Below, in pieces: positions 30,906 to 55,291 of a DNA stretch of 64,000 nucleotides. A model generated the notes under the pieces. The model worked only from the letters and a program-made list of their open reading frames with translations, was not told the DNA's origin and made no database searches. Position numbers and translations under genes: made by a program. Location of the stretch: NCBI GenBank assembly GCA_002104895.1, contig MCFG01000220.1, positions 50,121 to 114,120 of the forward strand, in the 5' to 3' direction. Position 1 is the stretch's first letter. The number at the start of each line of letters is the position of its first letter. Source of the DNA: Anaeromyces robustus. Its lineage: Eukaryota > Neocallimastigomycota > Neocallimastigomycetes > Neocallimastigales > Neocallimastigaceae.

Positions 30906-31250
30906 AGTATATGAAAAAGTAAAAAAATAATTATAATAATAAATTCTTTTTATAATAAAATATTTTTAATTCTATTGAATTATTTGTTTTATTATTATTA
31001 TATATATATATATATATTTTTTTTTTCTTTTAAATTTCTTTGTTTAAAATTTTATACATATTTTATTTTTAGCAAAAATTTAATTATATATAAATAATAA
31101 TAATGAATAACAGAAATAATGAATAATAAATAATAAATAAATAATAAATTTTTATTAATTTATTATTGTTTTGTTGTTTGTTCTACAATTTTTTAATGTT
31201 AAAAAATTATTATTTGTTAAAAATTATTATTAAAATTATTATTATCTTCT

Positions 31251-31285
31251 AATTATGGGTTATGTTACACAACAAAATCATCATC
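31251..31285 (+). promoter_or_regulatory. Conserved upstream element of hydrolase copy 2
   Basis: Shares the core TTATGTTACACAACAAAATC with 27471-27506 and sits about 740 bp before the copy 2 start. Flanking similarity (for example TTTTTTAATGTTAAAA just upstream in both) shows that the duplication included at least about 900 bp of upstream DNA. Confidence 0.45.
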
Positions 31286-31574
31286 ATTTTTTAATTTTTT
31301 AATTTTTTTTTTTTAAATAAAAATAATAATAAAAATAATAATAAAAAATATCGTATGATAAAATATTAATAATTAATTATTAAAAAAATTTTTTTTAAAT
31401 CATTTTTTAATTTTTAATTATTAATTTTTAATTATTAATATTTTAATTTTAATAATAATAAAAATCTATCATTTTTATATATATATATATATAATTAATA
31501 TAACATAAAATTAAAAACAAATATAAAAAGAGAAAAAAAAGTTTTTCAAATTTTTAATAAAAATAAAAATAAAA

Positions 31575-31639
<65 letters not shown>

Positions 31640-31895
31640 CAAATAAATAAATAAATAGAAAATTATATATATATATATACAACAAACAAACAAAGAATAA
31701 GATAAAATAAACAAAATAAAATAAATAATAAAAAAAAATAAAAGAATATATAATAAAACTAATAATTAAATATTCTAAAGAAATATAAAAAATAAAACAA
31801 AATAAAATACTATATAAAAAAAAACAAATATTATTATAAAAGCAATAATAATAAAAATAAAAATATATAAACAATAATAATAATAATATAAAAGC

Positions 31896-31929
<34 letters not shown>

Positions 31930-31993
31930 TAAAAGCAATAATAATAAAAATAATAAATATAATAATAATCATAAAATTAATTAATTAATAAAA

Positions 31994-32947
31994 ATGGTTT
32001 CATTTTCAGGTTCGGTATTTAATTTTCTTATGACATCTATGTTGAAAATTTCAGGAATTAGAGGAAATATGGATTCCTATATACTAAAACAGAGAAAAGA
32101 AATATCTGAATTTAAAGCAAGAAAAGGTTATAAAGTTACTTTTAAAAAAACAGAAAAAAATACTCGTTATCTTATATTTCAAAAAGATACCGATACCCCA
32201 ATAAAAAAAATATTTTATTATATTCATGGAGGTGCCTATATTATGGGTTTATCTTCTATTTATTATAATTTATCTTATAATTTTTGTAATTTAAAAGATG
32301 ATTTAGCCGTTGTTTTATTAGATTATTCCTTAGCTCCAGAATATATTCATCCAACTCAAATTAATGAAGCCATGGATGTATGGAAAGAATTAATAAAAGA
32401 ATTTAAACCAGAAAATATTATAGTTGGAGGTGATTCAGCAGGTGGTAATTGTGCCATGGCTTTAGTCCAACAAATTGCTAATCAAAAAATGAATTTACCA
32501 AAAGCAGCAATTTTCATTTCACCTGTAACCGATTATAGTAATTCTTTTGAAAGTCATTTTAAAAATTATCAAAAAGATATTTTATTTGGTAATCCAAAAG
32601 AACCTTTAACTAAAGAATTTCATGAAGAAATGTTAAAAAAAGGTTTAAATAGTTATTATGTAGGTGATATGCCTATTGAAGATAGAAAAAATCCTTTAAT
32701 TTCACCAGCTTTTGGTAATTTTACTACATTTCCTAAATCCCTTTTCTTTGTTGGAAGTGATGAAATGTTATTAGATGATACATTAAATGTTGTTAATAAA
32801 ATAAAAAAAGAAAATAAAAATGCTGAAGTAGAATGTATAGTTCAAGAAGGAATGATTCATTGTTATCCTATCTATACAACTTTGGTATCAGAAAGTAAAC
32901 AAGCTCAAGAAAAAATTAAATCCTACCTATTAGAAAATTTATATTAG
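31994..32947 (+). CDS. HSL-family alpha/beta hydrolase (carboxylesterase), copy 2
   Basis: 317 residues, the same length as copy 1; by eye about 27 residues differ (roughly 91 percent identity) and there are no gaps. All catalytic motifs are kept: HGG 78-80, Ser148 in GGDSAGGN, GSDEMLLDD, His289 in MIHCYP. Changes cluster at the N-terminus (residues 13-54) and at 208-232 (the KEFHEEMLKKGLNSYYVGDM region), likely parts of the lid or substrate pocket, so substrate preference may differ. The 3' flank (T-run, A-run, then ACATTAAGAAATAAATAAAT) is also shared with copy 1, so the duplication covers the whole gene. The start is certain: same first residues (MVSFSGSVFNF) and AT-rich leader. Confidence 0.93.
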   Translation: MVSFSGSVFNFLMTSMLKISGIRGNMDSYILKQRKEISEFKARKGYKVTFKKTEKNTRYLIFQKDTDTPIKKIFYYIHGGAYIMGLSSIYYNLSYNFCNLKDDLAVVLLDYSLAPEYIHPTQINEAMDVWKELIKEFKPENIIVGGDSAGGNCAMALVQQIANQKMNLPKAAIFISPVTDYSNSFESHFKNYQKDILFGNPKEPLTKEFHEEMLKKGLNSYYVGDMPIEDRKNPLISPAFGNFTTFPKSLFFVGSDEMLLDDTLNVVNKIKKENKNAEVECIVQEGMIHCYPIYTTLVSESKQAQEKIKSYLLENLY

Positions 32948-32948
32948 A

Positions 32949-32986
<38 letters not shown>

Positions 32987-34028
32987 CATTAAGAAATAAA
33001 TAAATAAATAAATAAATAAATTTAAATATATCAATATATATAAATAAATATAAATAAATATATATAAATAAATATATATATATAAATATATATATATATA
33101 AATATTAAGAAATATATATAAATTAAATACATATAGATATATAGATATAAATAAAGATATAAATATAAATATTAATATAGATTAAAATATAAATAAAATA
33201 ATAATAATAATAATATATATTATTAGTTATTTTATACATATATAACTACAAAAAAAAATAATAAAAATAAAAATAAAAATAAAAATATAAAAAAAAAAAA
33301 ATGCATAACATTTAAAGATTAATATTAATATTATTTATTATTATTATTATTAATATTATTAATATTAATATTAATATTATTTATTATTATTTATTATAGT
33401 TGATTTTAATTAGAATTGATTCTACAACCTAATATAAAACCTTGAAAATTAATATTTAAATATTTAAATAGATTTAATAAATATTTTATATTTTTTTATT
33501 AATAATTATAATTATATAGTTATTATATTATTACATGAATTATTAAAAATTATATAAATTAAAATAAATGATTAAAATATGAGAAGTTTATTTTTTTTTT
33601 TTTTTTTTTTCTTCAGACTAGGATGTAAGTTTATCATTTAATTTATATAATAAATAAATAAATAAATAAATAAATAATAAAAATATATCAATGATGACAC
33701 TAATACATAAATATTTGTATTTTTTTGAAATAAATTCTATAATAGTCACAAATTAATTTATCAATTTTTTTTTTAAACATATTAAAGAATTCAACTTTTA
33801 AAATAATAAATATTTTATAATAATAAAAAAAGAGGGATGGACACCTTTTCTTCCTCCCCTTATGATCATATCATTATCATTATCATTACTATCATCATCA
33901 TCATTATTATTATTATTATTATTATCTATTATTATCTATTATCTATTATCTATTATATCTATTATTATTATTTATTATTATTATCTATTATTATTATTTA
34001 TTTATTTCCTTTTTAATAATAATTTATT
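32948..34028. other. AT-rich spacer between hydrolase copy 2 and a convergent LRR gene
   Basis: Holds a T/A stem and long A-run after the hydrolase stop, a decayed AT minisatellite (33000-33120), ATT/AAT tracts and a T-run at 33591-33610. A less simple stretch (33835-33870, TGGACACCTTTTCTTCCTCC) stands out but has no ORF. No gene seen. Confidence 0.65.
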
Positions 34029-36128
34029 TTAATTACATATTCCAAATTTACTTTGACATCCTGTACCACAATGTTTTGTGGAAGTACCACACCAACCATA
34101 TTTACTACAACAATAACCAGATGGGCAATTACCATAACCTTCACCACATTTACCTAAACTAGTAGATTCTGGCTTTTTTGTAGTTTTTGTAGTTTTTGTA
34201 GTTTTAGTTGAAGTTTTTGTAGATTTAGTAGTTTTAGTAGTTTTAGTTGAAGATTTAGTTGAAGATTTAGTAGTTTTAGTTTTAGTGGTAGTAGTATTAT
34301 TATTACATTTTCCAAATTCAGATTGACAACCTTTAGAAATAGAACAATATTCTTCAGTTTTACCACACCAACCATATTTACTACAACATTGACCAGATGG
34401 ACAATTACCATAATCTTTACCACATTTACCTAAACTAGTAGATTCTGGTTTTTTTGTAGTTTTTGTAGTTTTTGTAGTTTTAGTTTTAGTGGTAGTAGTT
34501 TTAGTAGAAGATTTAGTAGTTTTAGTTTTAGTAGTGGTGGTAGTGGTAGTATTACCATTATTATTACATTTACCAAATTCAGATTGACAACCTTTAGAAA
34601 TAGAACAATATTCTTCAGTTTTACCACACCAACCATATTTACTACAACATTGACCAGATGGACAACTACCATAATCTTTACCACATTTACCTAAACTAGT
34701 AGATTCTGGTTTTTTTGAAGTTTTTGTAGTTTTTATTGTTGTAGTTTTAGTTTTAGTTGTTGTAGTTTTTATAGTTGTAGTTTTAGTTGTTGTTGTTCTT
34801 GGTTTAATTGTTGTTGTAGGTTTAATTGTTGTTGTAGGTTTAATTGTTGTTCTAGGTTTAATTGTTGTTGTAGGTTTAATTGTTGTTGTAGGTTTAATTG
34901 TTGTTCTAGGTTTAATTGTTGTTGTAGGTTTAATTGTTGTAGTGGAAATACTGCATGATTCATTGATATATTCCTTTTTATTTTCAGAAGGCCAATTAGG
35001 TGTTGAATAATAATTACTATATTTAAACTCACTTATGTAATAAAAAAAAAATTTTTTTTTATAATTATTATTTTATTTATTAATATAAATTAATAATTTA
35101 TTTTATTAAATAATTTTTATATTATACTATTATTATCAAAAATAAAAAATTAAAAATTAAAAAATTAAAAAAATTAAAAAAATAATTACAATGGACAACG
35201 ATCTTCTAGGGTTCTTAATTTTTCAAAACCTTCATTACTTAAAGAATCAACATAACAAGTACCAAAAGTTCTAAAATTATTAAATAATAATAATATAATA
35301 AGTATAAATTAAAATAAATAATATAAATATATATCTAATATATATATATATATCATTCATACAATTTAGTTAGATTAGGTAATTTCATAATTTCATTAAC
35401 AAGGGAATCATTTATTAAAATAGCATATAAATTTCTATCATTAACAATATTTTATTTTGTTTAATAATCAAAAAAAAAAAAAAAAAAAAAAAAAAGAACA
35501 TTAGATTAAGTTGAATAATTTATTAATATATATATATATATATAAACTTTTTTTTTAAAATTTAGAAAAAAAAAATTAAAATAAAATATAAATAAATAAA
35601 TAAATAAATAAATACTTACAATGAATTTATAGAATTATTTTTGGAAAATTTTAAATTTACAGAAACATTTGGATAGCGAATAAATCCATATGAATGACTT
35701 CTATATCCAATAGACCTATTATTGACATGTTATATTATTTTAAAAATTAATAATTAAAATAATAATTAATGATTACTTTTTTATTAATATTGGATTAAAA
35801 AAATTTTTTAATTAGTAATAAACAATAATCCATAATCAATAATAACTTACAAATAAGTAATTTGATTTAAACTTTCTAAAAATGAAAGATCAACGCTATC
35901 AACATTAATAGTTCTAAAAATAAGTATTAATATTTATTATTTGTAAAAAAATATAAATTAGTCAATAATAAATAATCATCAATTAATTTAAATAATAAAA
36001 TAAAATAAAATAAAATAAAATAAAATAAAATAAAAATAAATTATATAAATATCTTACAAGTTTCGGAGTTTACTTAAATTTTTTAAATAACTTTTATCCT
36101 CTTGATTACTCAAATCAATATCTCTTTA

Positions 36129-36160
<32 letters not shown>

Positions 36161-36907
36161 GTGAAATCAATAATAAAAAAATAATTAGTATTGAAATAAT
36201 ATTATTAATATTTTAATTATAAAATTAATATTTTAAATATATAATATTATTAATTTTAGGAAAAATAAATAAATAAAAAGCAAATTTATTTATTTACAAT
36301 GATTCAAGATTAGGTAAACTAATATTTAATTGATTTCCTGCGCTAGATACTTCTCTATATAACAAAAATAAAAAATAAAAAATATTTTTTATCAATATAA
36401 TATATAATAATTTTGCTTATTATTATTTAAATAAATAAAAATAAAAATCTTTAATATATATATTATTTACAAGTCTTTTACTGATTTGAAGGCATTTACA
36501 AATTCATTTGGAATTGTTAAATCACCATTATAGTATTCAAAATAATTATGATGAATTTTTCTATAATGTTTAATTAAAATTTATTAAATAATAAATAATT
36601 AATAAATTTTTTATTTATTTACTTATTTATTTATTTATGTATTATTTATTATTTATTTATTTACAATTCAGTCAATTTATCAAGATTACTTAAAGAGTTA
36701 AAATTTAAAGAATTATCTAATCCGAAGCTATTGAAAGTCCTATTGATAATAATAATAAAAAAAAAAAAAAAAAAACATTAAAATAATTAATTTTTATGAT
36801 TATAATTATAATTATTAAAAATTTTCTAATATTTAAATATTATATTTAATATTTATTTTTATCATAAATATTTTTATCTTATATTATTCTATATATATAA
36901 GTAAAAT

Positions 36908-36938
<31 letters not shown>

Positions 36939-37984
36939 CAAAAATTATATAACTTACAATGATTTTAAATTTTTTAAAGATGAGATTTCATTAATATTAT
37001 CTTGTGAAAACTTTATTCCGCTAATAAAACTAATTTATTATATATATAACATTAATAAAATATATATATATATAAACATATTATATAATTTCTTATTATA
37101 TTATTCAAAATATAAAATAATCTAAAAAAAAATTTACAGTTCTTCCAAATTATTTAAATCTTTTAAAGTATTTTTTTCAAGAGTGCCTAAATAGTGTTCT
37201 TCACATGAAGTAGTACAACTATTGCTTGAAATAACACTATAATCTATTGTTCTATTATTGTTATTTTTGAAATTAAAAATAAATATATATAATTAAAAAT
37301 TAATAATTATTAAATTATTGTCATTATTTTTTTAAGTAAATTATTGCTATCATTTAATTTATTAATTATTATATTATTTTATTTATTAATAATATTAGGG
37401 GGAAAAAAAAGCATACAAAGATTTTAAATTCTTTAATTTTTTTAAATTTGTTAATTTATTAATTGAAGTTGGAAAATTCTTATTATTAAAATCATATTGA
37501 TCCTTAGATATTCCGTAAGTTCTTTTTATATATAAAATAAAATAAAAAAAAAACAAGTTAAATTAGATATAAATAAAATATTTTAATATATATATAAAAT
37601 ATATTTATTAATCAAAAATTTTATAATGATTATATACAAAGAGGAGATAGTATCATAAGAAAAAATTTTATTAAAGTCTTCAACATCCAAAGAAGCATCT
37701 TCAATTTCTCTATATTATATTATTATACATAAAGTTAAAGATAAATCATTTTTATTATTTTTTTTTTTTTAATATTTTAAATATATTTTTTTTAAAAAAA
37801 ATATTTATCAATATACTTATACGAACATTTCAATTTTTCCCTCGTTATTCTTACAATAGAAATCATTAACTTTATCCTTTGTAAAATTTTCTAACTCACT
37901 ACATACATCTGAATCTTCAGCATAAATAAGAGGTAATGCTATTGATAATAAACTTAATGATTTTAGTATAAATTTCAGATTCAT
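34029..37984 (-). CDS. Secreted leucine-rich-repeat protein with three C-terminal CBM18 domains, 14 exons
   Basis: Exons on minus: 37827-37984, 37638-37709, 37417-37521, 37138-37251, 36958-37020, 36665-36739, 36471-36560, 36298-36354, 36058-36123, 35851-35913, 35620-35715, 35363-35434, 35190-35270, 34029-35031; 2115 nt, 704 residues, open throughout. Residues 1-22 are a signal peptide (KSLSLLSIALPLIYAE), followed by a Cys-bearing N-cap (DVCSELENF, then YCKNNEGKIEM). Twelve short exons each encode one LRR-like unit ending in a (K)xL motif such as SSLKNLKSL or SKLRNL, with every intron phase 2 in the final codon. The last exon has a Thr/Lys/Pro linker (TTTIKP repeats) and three CBM18 chitin-binding domains separated by Thr/Lys linkers; each reads GKCG, CPSG, CCSKYGWCG, then GCQSEFGKCN or close. 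The leucine repeats are degenerate. A secreted, possibly O-glycosylated chitin-binding surface or wall protein is inferred. It is a paralogue of the gene at 41682-53152, divergently arranged. The 36471-36560 and 35620-35715 exons are the least LRR-like. Confidence 0.88.
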
Positions 37985-38922
37985 TTTATCTTTATTTTTA
38001 CTACTATTTTTTTTTTATTACAATTATCAATTATTATTTATTAATTATTAATTATTAATTATAGTTTATATTATGTAATAAAATAATTTAATAATATAAT
38101 TATAAAAAAATTAAAAAAATATCCTTATCTAAAAAAAAAAGTTAACAAATACCTATTTATATATATATTTTTCTTTATATTCTTTTATAATTATTATTAT
38201 TCATTATTATTATTTATTATTATTATTCATTATTATTATTTATTTATTTATTTATTATATATTATTTTTCTTCTTTTTTATTTAATATAATATATTAATT
38301 GATAAGATTTAATATAAATATATAAATCTTAATATATATATTTAAATAATTTAATAATAATATATAGTAGATACTATTTCATCTATAAATAGAATTAAAT
38401 TCATATATTAGTATAATATAAATAATATATTCATAATATATTGTTTAATCAATTAAGTATATATTACAACTAAATGATTTAAAATTAAACTATTTAATTA
38501 AAATTAAGAATTCTTCACTTATAAGTTCAAATTAAAGAAAGAAGAAAAAAAAAAAATTGAATTTAAAAATGAATTTTATGAAATATACTATAAATACAAA
38601 TATAAATATTTATATAAATTCAAATAAATATAATATAAATATAAATATAAATATTTATATAAATATAATATAAATAAATATAATCAAAATATATAATAAT
38701 AATTTGTTTAAAAATCAAATCAATAAATTAAAAAAATTAAAAAAATTAAAAAACTTAAAAAAATTAAAATTTAATATTATGTATTAAAAAAAAAAAAAAA
38801 AAAAAATTAAATCCTAAAACTTTAATTAAAAAGTCTTAATTTTTAAAATTATTATTATTAAAATATTTATATTTATACTTTTTACATTATATTACATTAC
38901 ATTATATTACATTACACTAAAA

Positions 38923-38963
38923 ATGGATGGTTGTAAATTTTAAAAATTTGTACAGCCATCCAT
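38923..38963. repeat. 41-bp imperfect palindrome
   Basis: Arms ATGGATGGTTGTA and TACAGCCATCCAT are 13 bp with one mismatch (a G-U pair in RNA) around a 15-bp AT core. The arms are the only GC-containing words for hundreds of bases. It lies in the shared upstream region of the two LRR genes, about 940 bp from the minus-strand start, so it could be a protein-binding site or a short inverted-repeat element. Confidence 0.75.
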
Positions 38964-39229
38964 CAAAGGATATTTTTCGCTTTTTTTTTTTTTTTTTTTT
39001 TTTTTTTTTGGAAACCACTTTAACTATAATATAAATTCTATTATTATATTTAGAGATTCATTCGTTCATTCATTTATACTTTACATGATAATGTTATATA
39101 ATATTTTTTAATTTAAAAAAAAATATATATATTTACATTATAATAAAGTTGTTAATTAATTAAATTATTCAAATAATAAATATTTATATATTATCCCATC
39201 CTTTATTATTTTTATTTTAATACTACTAT

Positions 39230-39501
39230 TATTTTGATACTACTACTCCAACATCATTCATTGATTTCAACTAGTTCTTCTATTATAACAATTACTATTA
39301 CTAAAAAAACTACTCTGATACAACTTCTTAAAATAACTACTACTTCTAAATCAATTATTAAAAAAAACATGATAAAGATATAACTAGTTGCTTAACATAT
39401 CAATAATATAATAAATATAATTGGAATGATAAAACAAGTAAATATTGTTGTTCATATTGTCAACGTAAAAGTTGGAAAAAATATTATAAAATTTCAATTT
39501 A
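39230..39501 (+). pseudogene. Possible decayed Thr-rich / Cys-rich coding relic
   Basis: In one frame 39260-39375 gives a Ser/Thr-rich string resembling the linkers of the flanking LRR genes (STSSSIITITITKKTT). A frame ending at 39501 gives SKYCCSYCQRKSWKKYYKIS, then stop. The words are far less simple than the neighbouring DNA, but stops interrupt every frame and no family is recognised. It may be the eroded tail of an old cysteine-rich secreted gene. Confidence 0.3.
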
Positions 39502-40164
39502 AATAAATAAAATAAATAAAGAAAAAAAAAATTTTTTATTAATAATATGTAAAAATATTAATTAATTTTATTTTATTTTTTATTTTTTTTTTTTTTTTTT
39601 AATTTATTCTATTAAATTTTAATTTGTTCTTATTAACTCAAATATAATCTTAAAAAAATAAGTATTTTAGTATTTTAGCATTTTAGTATTTATTAATTAG
39701 AAGAAAAAAATTATATTAATTTTTGTTTAATAATTATTATTATAAAGTAATAAAAATAAAACTAAAAATAAATTTTTATATAGTGTATAAATAGTATTAT
39801 TATTCAATTTTTTTTTTTATTTATTGGAATTCTCTTATTTTATTTTGTTTGAATCAACTTTTTTTTTTTATTTTAAATTCAAAACAAAAAGTTTAAATCA
39901 ATAAATAATTAACAAGAATAATAATAAAAACATTAATAATAATTATAATTAATAATATTATTATGATCATTTAATAATTATTATTAACGCTTTTATTATT
40001 TATTATTTATTATTTATTATTTATTATTTATTAATTATTATTTATTATTTATTATTAATTATATTATTATTATTATTAATTATTATTATTAATTATTATT
40101 ATTATTTATTATTATTAATTTTTTATTAGTTATTATTTATTATTTATTATTTATTAACGCTTTT

Positions 40165-40293
<129 letters not shown>

Positions 40294-41681
40294 TTTGATT
40301 TATAGAGTCAATCATCTTTCAATGGCGTTTTTTTTTTTTTTTTAAATGGACTTTCCATTTACAAATGAATTACTTTATACATAATTAAATCTATTTATTA
40401 TTAATATATTTGAATATAATAGATTGTATTAATAATAAATGTAATAATATATGAATATAAATTTTTATTTAAATATAATTTTATGATTGGATAATTAATT
40501 TAAAAAAATTTTTTTAAAGAAATTCATTACATAAAAAAAAAGGAGTAAAGAAATTCATTAAAAAATTCTATATTAATAAATAAATAAATAAATAAAATTT
40601 GTAATAAAATTTTATTCTATATTAAACTAAAAAATAAATAAATAAATAAATAATAAATAATAAATAATAAATAATAAATAATAAATAATAAATAGTAAAT
40701 AAATAAATAATAAATAACAATAACAATAACAATAAATAATAAATAATAAATAATAAATAATAAATAATAAATAAATAAATAAAAAATGAATTAAATTATA
40801 TGTATGATAAAATAGAATTATAGTATTATTATATGAATAAAAAAAAAATTAAATTTAATAAACAAATAATTAATTATATAACAAATAAATTTTTAGTAGG
40901 AATAAATAATAAAGTAAATAAATACATTTAAATTAAATTAATGTATACAAAATTATACACATATATTATATTATATGATATTATATTATAATATAATATA
41001 TTATATTATATTTAAATTATTTAAATGATTTAAAAATGAATTAAACTCTAATTAGTAAAATTATCCAATAAAGAAAAAAGAAATTTCATTTATTAAACAC
41101 TATATGCATTAAAAAAATTTTTTTTATAAATATTAAATATATAAAGCATTTGTTTTCTTCTTCTCTTCTGTTTCTTCTTTTCATCTATTTTATCTTTTTA
41201 TCTATTTTATTAATATAATTATATAAATCATATTCTTAGTTAAATATAATAAAAAAAAAAAAGATATTAAAATTGAATATTTAATATTATTTAATATCAA
41301 AATTAAATATAAGAAGAAAAAAAAAGATAAAAAGAAAAAGAAAAAAAAAAATTGAAATTATTTTTTTTTACATAAATTTATAATAATAATAATAATAAAT
41401 ATATTTTTCTTTTTATTGTTGAAATTTTGTATATACTTCTTAAAGTAAGTAAAAAATATTTTTATAGTAAAATGTTAATAATATCTATATTATATTTTTA
41501 AATTTTCATATCAATAATATAGTTCATATAATATAATAATAATATAAAATTTCATTATTTTAGTTTTATTCTAAAAATTATAATTTAAAAAAAAAAATCT
41601 TTATTTTTTTATTATAAACATTTTAATAATAATAATAATATATATATATATATAATTAAAAAGAAAAAAAAAGTGTAAATA

Positions 41682-53152
<11,471 letters not shown>

Positions 53153-53479
53153 ATTCCAATTTCTTTTTAGACAAACATTTTATAATAAAAATGTTTGAAA
53201 AAACAAAACAAAAAAAAAAAAAAAAAAAATAGAAAAAAGAAAAAAATAAATAGAAAAAAGAAAAATATATCTATATAAAATCTTTTATTAGTAATAACAA
53301 TATCTACCTAAGGAAAAAGAAAGAAAATAATAATAATAAAACAAAAATAAATGGAAAAAAAAAAAAGAATATATATATATATATATATATTTTTTTTTTT
53401 TAACAGATTCTCTTTTTCCATTTTGTTATTACATTTTTTTTTATTTATATTTATATTTATAATATTATTATATATAATG

Positions 53480-53514
<35 letters not shown>

Positions 53515-54229
53515 AGTTTTTTATTTTTATCTTTAACAATTTATTATATTATATATCATTTAAATAAATATTTATTATATATTTATATTTATTTTTTTAT
53601 TTTACAGATCTATTATTTTTAATCAATTATTACAATTATAGTAATTAGTTTATATTTATAAATCATTTTATTATTAATTCTATTTATAATATTATAAAAA
53701 AAGAAAATGTATTAATAAATATATTATTATTAACTTTTTTTTTTTTTTTTTCTTTTTCTTTTTTATTATTATTATTACCTATTATAATAATAATTATTAT
53801 AAATAAATAAAAATATAAATAAATAAATAAATAAATATAAAATATTTAAAAAAAATAAAAATAAAAATAAATAAATAAATGAATGAATGAATTAAAGTGT
53901 TTTTTTTTTTTTATCATTATTGTTTATTTAATAATAAAATTTATTTTTTTTTTTTATAATTAAAAATTTAAATATACATTATATTGTATTTAAAGTAAAT
54001 ATTGATAATCAAATTAATGTTATAATTTTTATTAATTAAACATTTTTATTAGAATATATATATTAATAAAATATTCTATATATTCTATATTTATATACCT
54101 TTTTTTATAATAATTGAATATTTCTAGGTAAAACGGTTTTTAATATATAAAATATTTATTTATTCAAATAATAAAAATTATTTTAATAATAAATTGATAC
54201 GAATTCACAAGTAATAATAATTAATAATT
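53153..54229. other. AT-rich 3' flank of the LRR gene
   Basis: A small inverted repeat just after the stop (53173-53196, AAACATTTT/AAAAATGTTT) could aid 3' end formation. The rest is poly-A/T, TA and AAAT tracts. No gene seen. Confidence 0.65.
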
Positions 54230-54860
54230 AGACTAACATATGAATACATGGATACCCATCTCTCATACATTACACTACAAATGTACTTGTAGGGTGATGA
54301 CTATATATCATATCGATTCGACGTCGCCGCTCCATCGATATATCATTACATTCTGCTGTTAGAGTATGATTCCTATACATTACTATACATTACTATACAT
54401 TACTATACATTACTATACATTCTTATACATTCCTACTTAGTCTTCTTTTTTTACAACGAACATCAGAATAGAACCACTTTCTCTTCACAATGGTCGGTAA
54501 TCATTAGCATAGTAGACTGTAGAACCCCCACCCTTTAATTTCGGCAAAGAATTAACCGAAAACTACAACATTAAGCCCAATGGAATCAATGTATGTTGTA
54601 GTACACTGATGTTGAATAGGTAATAACATAATAAGAAGGGAAAACCCTTTTGAATAATCATGATAGTATCATAATAAATACCTAGGATAGAAACCTTATG
54701 TGCCATTAACACAATCTTCAAATAACTTATATCTTTTTAATTTCAAAGTCCTCACCATTCTAATAATCCCAAAGCACCAACACCGGTCTTGAACCAATCC
54801 CAATCGAGTACTCAATGACCCCCCAACTGGGGCTAAATCTCACTCTGAATTCATAGTATT
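54230..54860. other. GC-richer unidentified island
   Basis: About 630 bp whose composition and complexity are far above the surrounding DNA, with sharp edges. It holds a TATACATTAC decamer repeated about five times (54375-54422), a nested inverted repeat around 54310-54345 (ATATCGAT/ATCGATAT), short palindromes such as CCCCAACTGGGG (54822-54833), and no long ORF on either strand. I could not match it to rRNA, tRNA or a protein. It may be a solo long terminal repeat or other transposon relic, or a decayed structured RNA locus; neither is shown. Confidence 0.5.
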
Positions 54861-55291
54861 ATGGAAATATTCTATTCATTATTAATACTAGTATAAATAG
54901 ATATATATAAGTATTATTATAATTATTATTATTATTATCATATGAGTTAATTTAATTTTATTTTTCAAGTACATAAAAAAAGAAATTTTGAAAATATAAT
55001 TAATAAATGAATAAATATATATTAATAATTAAAATATTTAATATAGCCATAATTAGAAAATAAAGTAATAAAAAAAAAGTACATTAAAAGAAAAAAGTTG
55101 ACATTGAAAGAAAAAAGTGGACATTAAAAGAAAAAATGGACATTAAAATATTAATTGTATAAAAAAGAATTAATATAATGCATTCATTATTTTTTTTTAT
55201 TTTACTTAAATTTTAAAAAAAATTATTCAATTAAAAATATTGTTATTAAAAAGAAAAATAAAAAAATTATAATATATATTAATTAATTATT
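54861..55291. other. AT-rich leader region before the unknown ORF
   Basis: Contains three tandem variants of a purine-rich word around 55078-55145 (GACATTAAAAGAAAAAA with changes). No gene seen. Confidence 0.6.

Noticed and set aside
34154-35032. Val/Leu/Lys- and Gln/Leu-rich minus-strand ORFs
   Set aside because: Wrong-frame readings of the CBM18 and Thr-linker exon.
54230-54860. GC island as a tRNA cluster or rRNA piece
   Set aside because: No cloverleaf or conserved rRNA landmark could be found on either strand.
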